From Treponema sp. (GTDB lineage: Bacteria; Spirochaetota; Spirochaetia; Treponematales; Breznakiellaceae): a stretch of DNA of 9,625 nucleotides. The DNA lies in assembly GCA_031255875.1 (NCBI GenBank), contig JAIRRR010000034.1, forward strand, positions 1 to 9,625, given 5' to 3'. The translations under genes were made by a program, and so were the position numbers. Below are positions 1 to 9,338 of this stretch, piece after piece; position 1 is the first letter of the stretch, and every line of letters starts with the position of its first letter. The notes beneath the pieces are model-generated. The model had not been told where the DNA came from and searched no databases. It saw nothing but the letters and a program-made list of their open reading frames with translations.

Positions 1-602
1 GGTCCTACGCATCCCTTGCCGCCGCGATGAGAGGCGCTTCCTCCGGCGGCGACGGCCCGGACATTCTCCGCACGCTTGAATTTTTCCCCCAGGAGGGGAA
101 GTACCACTACGACGGGCACCGGAAGTGCGGCGCCAGATTCGGCCCGCAGGAAGCCGGGGACGGCCTCTGCCCTGTCTGCGGGAAGCCCCTGACCATGGGC
201 GTTTTAAGGCGGGTGACGGAACTTGCCGGCAGTTCCGTTGACGAGCGGGCCGCCTGCCCCCCTGGCCGCGAAGGCACAAACAAACGCCCGTATCTATCGC
301 TGATTCCGTTACGGGAACTGGCTGCGGAACTCCTCAATACCGGGACCGCCTCCGGGAAGGTTGAGGCGGCGTATATGCATCTGGTAAAACAGGCCGGGGG
401 CGAGCTTCCCCTGCTTGCGGACGCGCCGGTTTCCGCCATCGAAAAAATGGACGCCCCGGGCATTCCGGGGGAAAAACTTGCGGAAGCCGTGTCCCGTATG
501 CGCTCCGGCCAGGTCTTTATCGAGCCGGGCTACGACGGGGTATACGGGGTCGTCAGGGTTTTCCCGCGCAACGGGGCGGGGTCCGGGAATTCGTCCCGCT
601 AA
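1..602 (+). CDS. Endonuclease Q-like DNA repair nuclease, C-terminal part (5' end outside window)
   Basis: The open frame runs in from the left edge (codons in phase from base 3, reading SYASLAAAMRG...) and stops with TAA at 600-602. The visible part carries the C-terminal signature of the endonuclease Q / COG1379 family: LEFFPQEGKYHYDGHRKCG, then CPVCGKPLTMGVLRRVTELA, then LIPLRELAAELL and finally EPGYDGVYGVV. The Cys residues in KCG and CPVCG are the zinc-ribbon ligands of the family. Known members pair a PHP-type metal-dependent nuclease domain with this ribbon and nick DNA 5' of deaminated bases (uracil, hypoxanthine, xanthine) and abasic sites. The PHP catalytic domain lies outside the window, so activity cannot be judged. 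The ATG at base 27 is probably internal, because the frame is open upstream and family proteins are about twice this length. The gene converges on potC with 7 bp between the stop codons and no clear terminator. The family call is firm; the repair role is inferred from homologues. Confidence 0.85.
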   Translation, partial: SYASLAAAMRGASSGGDGPDILRTLEFFPQEGKYHYDGHRKCGARFGPQEAGDGLCPVCGKPLTMGVLRRVTELAGSSVDERAACPPGREGTNKRPYLSLIPLRELAAELLNTGTASGKVEAAYMHLVKQAGGELPLLADAPVSAIEKMDAPGIPGEKLAEAVSRMRSGQVFIEPGYDGVYGVVRVFPRNGAGSGNSSR

Positions 603-609
603 TCCCGGC

Positions 610-1476
610 CTATTTCGCGGCAATGTACTTGAGGAAATTCCGCAGGCAGTAGGTGAGCAGCACGGTGCCCACGATCATTACCACGGAAAGGGCGTTGATC
701 ACCGGGGACACGCCGAAGCGTATTGCCGAATAGATGTAGAGCGGCAGGGTGGAAGATCCGGGCCCCGCCACAAAATAGGTAATCACAAAATCTTCCAGAG
801 AGATAGTGATCGCCGTAAGGAAACCCGATACGATGCCCGGCATACAAATGGGGATAGTTACCTTGAAGAGCGTCTGCCTCTCGTCCGCCCCGAGATCGTG
901 CGCTGCCTCGATAATCGTAAAATCAAATTCGTCCAGCCGGGCCATCACCATAAGGAAGACAAAGGGTAGGTTGAAGGTGGTATGGGCAATATAAATGGTC
1001 AGGAGTCCCAGCTTGATTCCCAGCCCGGCGAAAAATATCGAAAGGGACACGCCGACAATGATCTCGGGCAGCACCATGGGCAGGAACGAAACGGCCTGTA
1101 TATAGCTTCTCATCCGGAACCTGTACCAGTTTACCCCGATTGCCCCCAGGGTCCCGATTATCGTAGCGGAAAACGCCGAGGTCAAGGCGATAAGGACGCT
1201 GCTGCGGAACGAACGCCAGAGATCTTTTGAATGAAAGAAAAGCTGTTCGTACCAGTGCAGGGAAAAGCCCGCCCACCTCATGCCCTTGGCATCGTTAAAA
1301 GAATAGAGAATAAGGACCGCCAAAGGCAGAAACAGGAAAACGATAGTCAGGTAGAACACCGTTTTGGACAGTGAGGGGTTGCGCAGGGCGCGCCGGGCAT
1401 GGCGGGCCGATTCTCCGGCGGACACGCGGGGCTTGAGGGAGGTAACCGCGTTGCGGACTATGCCTTTAAAACTCAT
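610..1476 (-). CDS. potC: Spermidine/putrescine-type ABC transporter permease, PotC-like
   Basis: The 288-residue protein is an inner-membrane permease of the type-I ABC importer fold. Hydrophobic segments lie at about residues 40-60, 94-116, 128-152, 159-180, 215-235 and 259-278. The cytoplasmic EAA loop that docks on the ATPase is clear: EAAHDLGADERQTLFKVTIP (E190, G196). Segments typical of PotC are FLPMVLPEIIVGVSLSIFF and ISLEDFVITYFVAGPGSSTLP. It would pair with PotB to move polyamines inward. The start ATG overlaps the potB stop (ATGA at 1476-1473), which argues for translational coupling and fixes the start. That start gives a basic N-terminal extension (residues 1-38) longer than in E. 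coli PotC. It ends with TAG at 612-610. No potD substrate-binding gene follows; the next gene is convergent. Substrate could be another polyamine-like cation; the permease class is certain. Confidence 0.9.
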   Translation of the reverse strand: MSFKGIVRNAVTSLKPRVSAGESARHARRALRNPSLSKTVFYLTIVFLFLPLAVLILYSFNDAKGMRWAGFSLHWYEQLFFHSKDLWRSFRSSVLIALTSAFSATIIGTLGAIGVNWYRFRMRSYIQAVSFLPMVLPEIIVGVSLSIFFAGLGIKLGLLTIYIAHTTFNLPFVFLMVMARLDEFDFTIIEAAHDLGADERQTLFKVTIPICMPGIVSGFLTAITISLEDFVITYFVAGPGSSTLPLYIYSAIRFGVSPVINALSVVMIVGTVLLTYCLRNFLKYIAAK

Positions 1477-2342
1477 CGGGCGCTCCCGCCTTTCATGTCG
1501 GCCAGCCGGGAGGCTTCCCCCCGCTGCATGTTCATCATCACCATCACCCCCACGGTGGTGATTACCGTCAGCACTACGGAGATTGCCGACGCCAGGGGCC
1601 AGTTGCGGCTCTTGGTCAGCTGGTCGGCGATAACGTTCCCCAGCATATAGGAATTCTTCCCGCCGACAAGCAGGGGTATCGCGTAGGCTCCGAATATCGG
1701 GATAAAGGTAAAAAGCAGGGCCGTAAAAACGCCGCTCCGTATGTTGGGCAGCAGCACCTTGACCACCGACTCGGCCTTGGTGGCGCCCAGGTCCCTGGCC
1801 GCTTCCAGCAGGGAAAAGTCGAATTTGTCGATAGTAGAAAACAGGGGCAGAATCGCGTAGGGAAGGTACATGTAAACCAAAACCAGGATCACCGCGCCCT
1901 GGTTGTACAGGAAATGTATATAATCGTTGATGGCCCCGATGTACATCAGGAATTCATTGAGAAAGCCGTTGTTCCCCAGGATATTCATCCAGGCGAAAAC
2001 CCTGATAAGGAAATTGGTCCAGAAGGGGACGATGATCGCCAGCAGCAGCACTGTCTGGTGCTTGCTCCGCGCCATATAGTAACCGCAGGGCATGGCAATG
2101 ATGATGGTGATAAGCGTGGCAGCCAGCGACACTGCCAGAGTCCTGCCGGTGATGAGCATGATGTTCGGGTTGAGCATCCCCTGGTACCCGGACAGCGAAA
2201 ACTGCCGCACCACGCCGCCGTAAAGCCCCTTCTTCAGGAAGCTGTAGATCACGATGATCAACAGCGGCGCCAGGAAAAAAACGGAAAACCAGGCACCCAT
2301 GGCGCCCGAGTAAAGCATCCCGTAGTTTTTCTTTTTGTTCAA
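1473..2342 (-). CDS. potB: Spermidine/putrescine-type ABC transporter permease, PotB-like
   Basis: This 289-residue permease is the partner of PotC. It has about six hydrophobic segments (near residues 17-37, 65-88, 96-118, 148-170, 204-226, 250-272) and the EAA loop EAARDLGATKAESVVKVLLP (E180, G186). The stretch IPIFGAYAIPLLVGGKNSYM followed by GNVIADQL is characteristic of PotB. The chosen start is TTG at 2342-2340, giving MNKKKNYGM; GGAGG at 2354-2350 sits 7 bases upstream. The only nearby ATG (2356-2354) is out of frame and closes after five codons, so TTG is the best-supported start. The ATPase gene potA, usually just upstream, is not here: a 140 bp non-coding gap separates potB from hisH. 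The transporter therefore needs an ATPase and a binding protein encoded elsewhere. The family call is strong; exact substrate is inferred. Confidence 0.9.
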   Translation of the reverse strand: MNKKKNYGMLYSGAMGAWFSVFFLAPLLIIVIYSFLKKGLYGGVVRQFSLSGYQGMLNPNIMLITGRTLAVSLAATLITIIIAMPCGYYMARSKHQTVLLLAIIVPFWTNFLIRVFAWMNILGNNGFLNEFLMYIGAINDYIHFLYNQGAVILVLVYMYLPYAILPLFSTIDKFDFSLLEAARDLGATKAESVVKVLLPNIRSGVFTALLFTFIPIFGAYAIPLLVGGKNSYMLGNVIADQLTKSRNWPLASAISVVLTVITTVGVMVMMNMQRGEASRLADMKGGSAR

Positions 2343-2349
2343 TTGCCTT

Positions 2350-2354
2350 CCTCC
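2350..2354 (-). promoter_or_regulatory. Shine-Dalgarno for potB, supports a TTG start
   Basis: GGAGG on the minus strand is followed by 7 bases (AAGGCAA) and then TTG. This is the strongest ribosome-binding site in the leftward genes and decides the rare TTG start of potB. Confidence 0.75.
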
Positions 2355-2387
2355 ATAGAAACCCGTCCCCTGCTTATGGTGTTTTAG

Positions 2388-2417
2388 ATTATTTTGTAAC
2401 TATTCATGTTTTGTCAA
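2388..2417 (-). promoter_or_regulatory. Sigma-70-like promoter for potBC
   Basis: On the minus strand a perfect -35 box TTGACA (2417-2412) is followed by an 18-base spacer and AATAAT (2393-2388), one mismatch from TATAAT. The segment is AT-rich in an otherwise GC-rich window, as expected for a promoter. Transcription would start near 2381 and leave a leader of about 38 bases carrying the potB ribosome-binding site. It implies that potBC can be expressed apart from the rpoC-his unit. No experiment supports it; the call rests on consensus match and position. Confidence 0.55.
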
Positions 2418-2439
2418 TGGGTATTTTTTAATATTCATG
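2401..2439 (-). repeat. Direct repeat CATGAATA flanking the potBC -35 box
   Basis: CATGAATA occurs twice on the minus strand, at 2439-2432 and 2408-2401, exactly 31 bases apart (about three helical turns). One copy lies between the -35 and -10 boxes and the other upstream of the -35. The spacing suggests paired protein-binding sites, but with only two 8-base copies in AT-rich DNA chance is possible. Confidence 0.3.
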
Positions 2440-2478
2440 GGGAACCTCCGGAAACCAGGCCGGAATACCCGCCCCGCC

Positions 2479-2491
2479 GGCGCTAAGCGCC
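2479..2491 (-). other. Short hairpin across the hisH stop codon
   Basis: GGCGC and GCGCC form a 5 bp stem around a 3-base loop. The hisH stop codon TAG (2485-2483) falls in the loop and stem. No run of T follows, so it does not look like an intrinsic terminator. It might slow 3' decay of the his message or mean nothing. Confidence 0.3.
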
Positions 2492-3109
2492 CAGCCAGTT
2501 TTCCAGCAGGCGCAGTCCGGCAGCGCCGGATTTTTCCGGGTGGAACTGCACTGCCGCGAGATTGCCCCGCTCCACGGCCGAACAGTACTCAAGGTAATAA
2601 TCCGCCGTGGCGGCAACGGCGCCGCTCTCCCCGCTTTCCGCATAATAGGAGTGAATATAGTAGAAAAACGGCTTTTCAGGCAGGCCCCTGAAAAGCCGGG
2701 AGCCGGGCCGGGCAACGGTGTTGTTCCAGCCTATCTGGGGCACCTTGCGCCCGGGAAAGCGTTTTACCGTGCCCGGGACCAGGCCAAGCCCTTTCACGCC
2801 CGGCGCTTCCTCGGAGCCCTCGAACAGCACCTGCAAGCCTATGCAGATTCCCAGGAAGGGCCTGCCCCGGTTTATCCAGAGGCGCAGAGCCTCCGCGTAC
2901 CCGGACTTTTCAAGGGATTCCATGGTAGTACCGAAATGCCCGTTCCCGGGCAGGAGGAGCTTCGTATAAGGCGTATTTTCGCAGGAGGCCAGCTCCCCGG
3001 GGGCGGCCACAAAGCGGACGTTCGCGCCGAGGCGTTCCAGCGCGTTCATCACCGAGCCGAGATTCCCGGCGCCGTAATCCAGCACCCCGATCAGGGCGGT
3101 GCCGCTCAC
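2483..3109 (-). CDS. hisH: Imidazole glycerol phosphate synthase, glutamine amidotransferase subunit
   Basis: HisH hydrolyses glutamine and channels ammonia to HisF, which makes imidazole glycerol phosphate and AICAR in the fifth step of histidine synthesis. The 208-residue length is normal for a class-I glutamine amidotransferase. Seen in the sequence: DYGAGNLGSV at 11-20; the nucleophile motif GICIGLQ with Cys89; PQIGWN at 124-129; YYIHSYYA at 150-157; and VQFHPEKSG with His190 and Glu192, which complete the catalytic triad. The oxyanion-strand motif, normally PGVG, reads PGNG (54-57). The start is GTG at 3109-3107, overlapping the hisB stop as GTGA; the Shine-Dalgarno is weak, so translation is likely coupled to hisB. 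Its obligate partner hisF is not in the window. The identification is certain; the effect of the Asn56 change is unknown. Confidence 0.95.
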   Translation of the reverse strand: MSGTALIGVLDYGAGNLGSVMNALERLGANVRFVAAPGELASCENTPYTKLLLPGNGHFGTTMESLEKSGYAEALRLWINRGRPFLGICIGLQVLFEGSEEAPGVKGLGLVPGTVKRFPGRKVPQIGWNNTVARPGSRLFRGLPEKPFFYYIHSYYAESGESGAVAATADYYLEYCSAVERGNLAAVQFHPEKSGAAGLRLLENWLGA

Positions 3110-3753
3110 GCGAGCACCGCCGGCGGCGTATTGCCCAGGACGCCCTTGGTCGAGGGGACGGAGTCCGCCGCCCGCCCGTCAATTTCGCAGGCCTCCCGCA
3201 GCGCCCTGGCCGCGGCCTTGAACAAGGCCTCTATTTTATGGTGATCGCCGCGCCCCCGCAGCACGTCAAGGTGCAGGGTAAGGCCCGCCGTTGAGACAAA
3301 GCCCTGCCAGAAATCTTCCACCGTATCGGTCTGGAAAGAGGAGCCGCCGGGAGAAAGCGCCGGCATTGACACGAGCGGCACGCCGCTCAAATTCCCCTCG
3401 AATACGAGGAAGGCCCGCCCGGACAAGTCCGCGCAGGCGCGAGCCAGGGCTTCGTCCATGGGGTAGAGGCAGCTTCCCACGCGCCTGATACCGCGCCGGT
3501 CCCCCAGGGCCTGGGCGAAACACTGCCCCAGCGCGATTCCGGTGTCTTCCACCAGGTGGTGCTGGTCAACCTCCAGATCGCCCGATGCCCGTATTTCAAT
3601 ATCGAACAGCCCGTGCCTGGAAAAGGTGTCCAGCATGTGGGCCATAAAACCTATCGGATAATCCAGCTTGGCCTTCCCGGCCCCGTCCAGGTTGAGCCTT
3701 ACGGTAATATCCGTTTCCCTGGTTTTCCGCGTCAGCACGGCAATCCTGCTCAC
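3106..3753 (-). CDS. hisB: Imidazoleglycerol-phosphate dehydratase
   Basis: HisB (IGPD) is a Mn-dependent enzyme that dehydrates imidazole glycerol phosphate to imidazole acetol phosphate, the step after HisH/HisF. This is the monofunctional form, without the histidinol-phosphatase domain found in E. coli. Metal and active-site motifs are present in both halves: AHML (His39), DQHHLVEDTG (His65, His66, Glu69), MDEALAR at 99-105, DHHKIEALFKA (His171, His172, Glu175, Lys179) and PSTKG at 200-204. At 215 residues it is somewhat long for the family, mainly from about 10 extra residues around 128-140 (VSMPALSPGGSS). The usual Asp before HML is Ala38. It starts with GTG at 3753-3751 behind GGGGG (3763-3759) with a 5-base spacer and overlaps hisH by 4 bp. 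A gap of 131 bp with alternative hairpins separates it from hisG. Confidence 0.95.
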   Translation of the reverse strand: MSRIAVLTRKTRETDITVRLNLDGAGKAKLDYPIGFMAHMLDTFSRHGLFDIEIRASGDLEVDQHHLVEDTGIALGQCFAQALGDRRGIRRVGSCLYPMDEALARACADLSGRAFLVFEGNLSGVPLVSMPALSPGGSSFQTDTVEDFWQGFVSTAGLTLHLDVLRGRGDHHKIEALFKAAARALREACEIDGRAADSVPSTKGVLGNTPPAVLA

Positions 3754-3778
3754 AAATACCCCCGATTGTTATTCGAAA

Positions 3779-3812
3779 GTCCGGTTTAATACCCCGCCGG
3801 ACCTTCGGTCCG
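3779..3812 (-). promoter_or_regulatory. Two mutually exclusive hairpins upstream of hisB
   Basis: On the minus strand three segments follow one another: CGGACC (3812-3807), GGTCCGG (3803-3797) and CCGGAC (3784-3779). Segment 1 pairs with segment 2 (6 bp, 3-base loop GAA). Segment 2 also pairs with segment 3 (6 bp, 12-base loop). The two hairpins cannot form together. The array ends 15 bases before the GGGGG ribosome-binding site of hisB. The layout resembles an attenuator or translational switch, but no T-run and no leader peptide rich in His codons is visible, so the function is open. It could also be an RNA-processing site that separates hisG from hisB-hisH. Confidence 0.4.
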
Positions 3813-3884
3813 AGCTTCCCGCGCGAAGGCCCATTTCCAAAAGCCCGCCCCAGACGCGACCTTGTCCCGCAGGCCGGAAACAGA

Positions 3885-4738
3885 TCACGGCACCACTTTC
3901 CGCAGATCGTACTCGACTATGTCGCCGGCCCCGAGCCGTTTGAGGCGCGGGATCAGGCCGCTTATCTCGCTTTTTTTTACCGCTATTTTAACCGCGTAGC
4001 CGCTGTCGCCGTAGAGCGGGGCCACGGTCGGGCTGCGCATGGCCGGAAGGCTTGTCACGAGCGCCGGGAACAGATCCTTGGGCACGTTCATCTCCAGCAT
4101 CACCCGTTCCCGGCCGTCCAGCACCGCCCTGAAAAGCATGGCGAGCTCCTCAATGCGGCCCCGTTTTTCAGGATCGGCAAGGGCGGCTTTCGAGGCGACA
4201 AAACGGGTGGACGACTCCATGAGGGTCGAGACTATGCGCAGCCCGTTATCCCGCAGGGTCCGCCCGGTGGAGGTATTGTCGATGATCATGTCCGCGTCGT
4301 CGGGCGGGAAGACCTCCGTGGCGCCGTAGGTGCGGACTATGCGGTAATCGAAAGCCCCGCCGTCGAGCCAGGCCCTGGCAAGGTTCACGTACTCGGTGGC
4401 CGCCACGATCTTCTTCTTTCTCAGCGCCTGGTCGTCAAGCTCCGCCGGCACGGCCGCCACGATGCGCACCCTGTCGAAGCCCAGGTCCATCAGCTCTTCC
4501 ACATCGGCGCCGCTTTCCCGTATCCAGTCTATCCCGGTAAAGCCCGCGTCGTGGCTCCCCAGTTCCAGAAGCTCGCCGACATTCTGGGGCTTCATGATCT
4601 TCGCGTCCAGCCAGTCCGCCGGGATGCTGGGCCTGTAGGTCCGGTCCGGCAGGGTAATGCCGAAACCGGCGTCCGCAAAGAGCCGGGCAACGCTCTCGTA
4701 GATCCTGCCCTTGGGAATCAAAATCCGTAACTTTTCCA

Positions 4739-4739
<1 letters not shown>
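3885..4739 (-). CDS. hisG: ATP phosphoribosyltransferase, long form
   Basis: HisG joins ATP and PRPP to give phosphoribosyl-ATP, the first and committed step of histidine synthesis, in the cytoplasm. At 284 residues it is the long form. The catalytic core includes IPKGR (8-12) and the PRPP-binding stretch around GATEVFPPDDADMIIDNTST with TGRTL (139-162). The C-terminal regulatory domain (about 212-284, with SLPAMRSPTVAPL and IPRLKRLGAGDIVEYDLRKV) is the site of histidine feedback in this class. Because that domain is present, a separate HisZ subunit is not needed. The start is GTG at 4739-4737, which shares one base with the rpoC stop (TAGTG). No good Shine-Dalgarno is seen, so translation probably depends on ribosomes finishing rpoC. 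The frame cannot be usefully extended upstream because it would run inside rpoC. It ends with TGA at 3887-3885. Confidence 0.95.
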
Positions 4740-9088
<4,349 letters not shown>

Positions 9089-9194
9089 TTTAGCTCCTAT
9101 TTGGGTGTTTTACGCGGCCATCCGGCTGCGCTATCTCTTTATGCGCAAAGCGCAACAAACTCCTGGGGCCGGGGCTTTCTTTAAGGCACAATAC
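9089..9194 (-). promoter_or_regulatory. Structured 5' leader of rpoC
   Basis: From the predicted start near 9194 the rpoC mRNA would have about 105 untranslated bases. On the minus strand TGCGC (9154-9150) can pair with GCGCA at 9146-9142 (3-base loop) or with GCGCA at 9131-9127. The second pairing stacks on CCGGC (9172-9168) with GCCGG (9126-9122). The structures exclude each other. The rpoC ribosome-binding site AGGAG (9098-9094) lies outside them. A regulatory role is inference only. Confidence 0.35.
9090..9155 (-). CDS. Possible 21-codon leader frame ahead of rpoC
   Basis: A TTG at 9155-9153, 4 bases after AGGAG (9164-9160), opens a frame of 21 codons starting MRFAHKE and ending HPNRS. 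It stops with TAA at 9092-9090, one base before the rpoC ATG, and its last sense codons contain the rpoC ribosome-binding site. It is out of frame with rpoC, so it is not an N-terminal extension. The placement would let terminating ribosomes restart on rpoC. The spacer is short, the start codon is rare and a 21-codon open frame is not improbable by chance, so this is a candidate only. Confidence 0.2.
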   Translation of the reverse strand: MRFAHKEIAQPDGRVKHPNRS

Positions 9195-9200
9195 CCCCGG

Positions 9201-9229
9201 ATTATAGCCTGATATACAAATCTTACCAC
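9201..9229 (-). promoter_or_regulatory. Promoter for the rpoC-hisGBH unit
   Basis: On the minus strand a perfect -10 box TATAAT (9206-9201) lies about 113 bases before the rpoC start. The best-spaced -35 (9229-9224, GTGGTA, 17-base spacer) is poor. The bases after the -10 are CCGGGGG, a pure G/C discriminator. This is the only good -10 in the gap facing rpoC and so probably drives the whole leftward unit. The weak -35 could mean activator dependence. Confidence 0.5.
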
Positions 9230-9245
9230 GGAAAATCATTCGTTG

Positions 9246-9304
9246 CAAGGGGGGGACGCCCGGGCATCCGGTAATGAATCGCTGTCAGGCAACGCGCCCC
9301 CTTG
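9246..9304 (+). repeat. Inverted repeat between the rpoC and tex promoters
   Basis: CAAGGGGG (9246-9253) and CCCCCTTG (9297-9304) are perfect 8-base inverted arms 43 bases apart. The second arm runs into the tex -35 box (9302-9307). A second pair, CGTTGC (9241-9246) and GCAACG (9289-9294), overlaps it, and the palindrome GCCCGGGC (9258-9265) lies between the arms. The region is upstream of both predicted starts, so it would act as DNA (operator or looping site) and not as RNA. Significance is uncertain. Confidence 0.3.
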
Positions 9305-9330
9305 ATTGCCCATATCCTCCCGGCTATAAT
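9302..9330 (+). promoter_or_regulatory. Sigma-70-like promoter for tex, start at or near the ATG
   Basis: TTGATT (9302-9307, 4 of 6 matches to TTGACA), a 17-base spacer and a perfect TATAAT (9325-9330) stand in ideal arrangement. The -10 ends only 8 bases before the ATG at 9339, so transcription should begin at about 9337-9339. No Shine-Dalgarno is present before that ATG. The transcript would be leaderless or nearly so. Confidence 0.6.
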
Positions 9331-9338
9331 CTTCCCCT

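Noticed and set aside
27..29. ATG at base 27 as the true start of the nuclease gene
   Set aside because: The frame is open to the window edge, no good ribosome-binding site precedes it, and family proteins have a large N-terminal PHP domain.
571..609. A terminator between the convergent nuclease gene and potC
   Set aside because: GCGGG/CCCGC can form only a 5 bp stem with a 14-base loop and no T-run follows on either strand.
415..969. A 184-codon plus-strand frame bridging the nuclease gene end and potC
   Set aside because: It lies in another frame of the nuclease gene and then antisense to potC. Both are clear real genes, and the translated product is rich in Arg and Pro as expected of a shadow.
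2420..2470. GGGTATT/AATACCC inverted arms with a T-run as an intrinsic terminator after hisH
   Set aside because: The arms are 37 bases apart with little inner pairing. The T-run lies inside the structure instead of after it, so it does not fit a terminator.
2540..3244. A 234-codon plus-strand frame opposite hisH and hisB
   Set aside because: It is a shadow of GC-rich coding sequence. The minus-strand products are certain and fill the region with proper overlaps.
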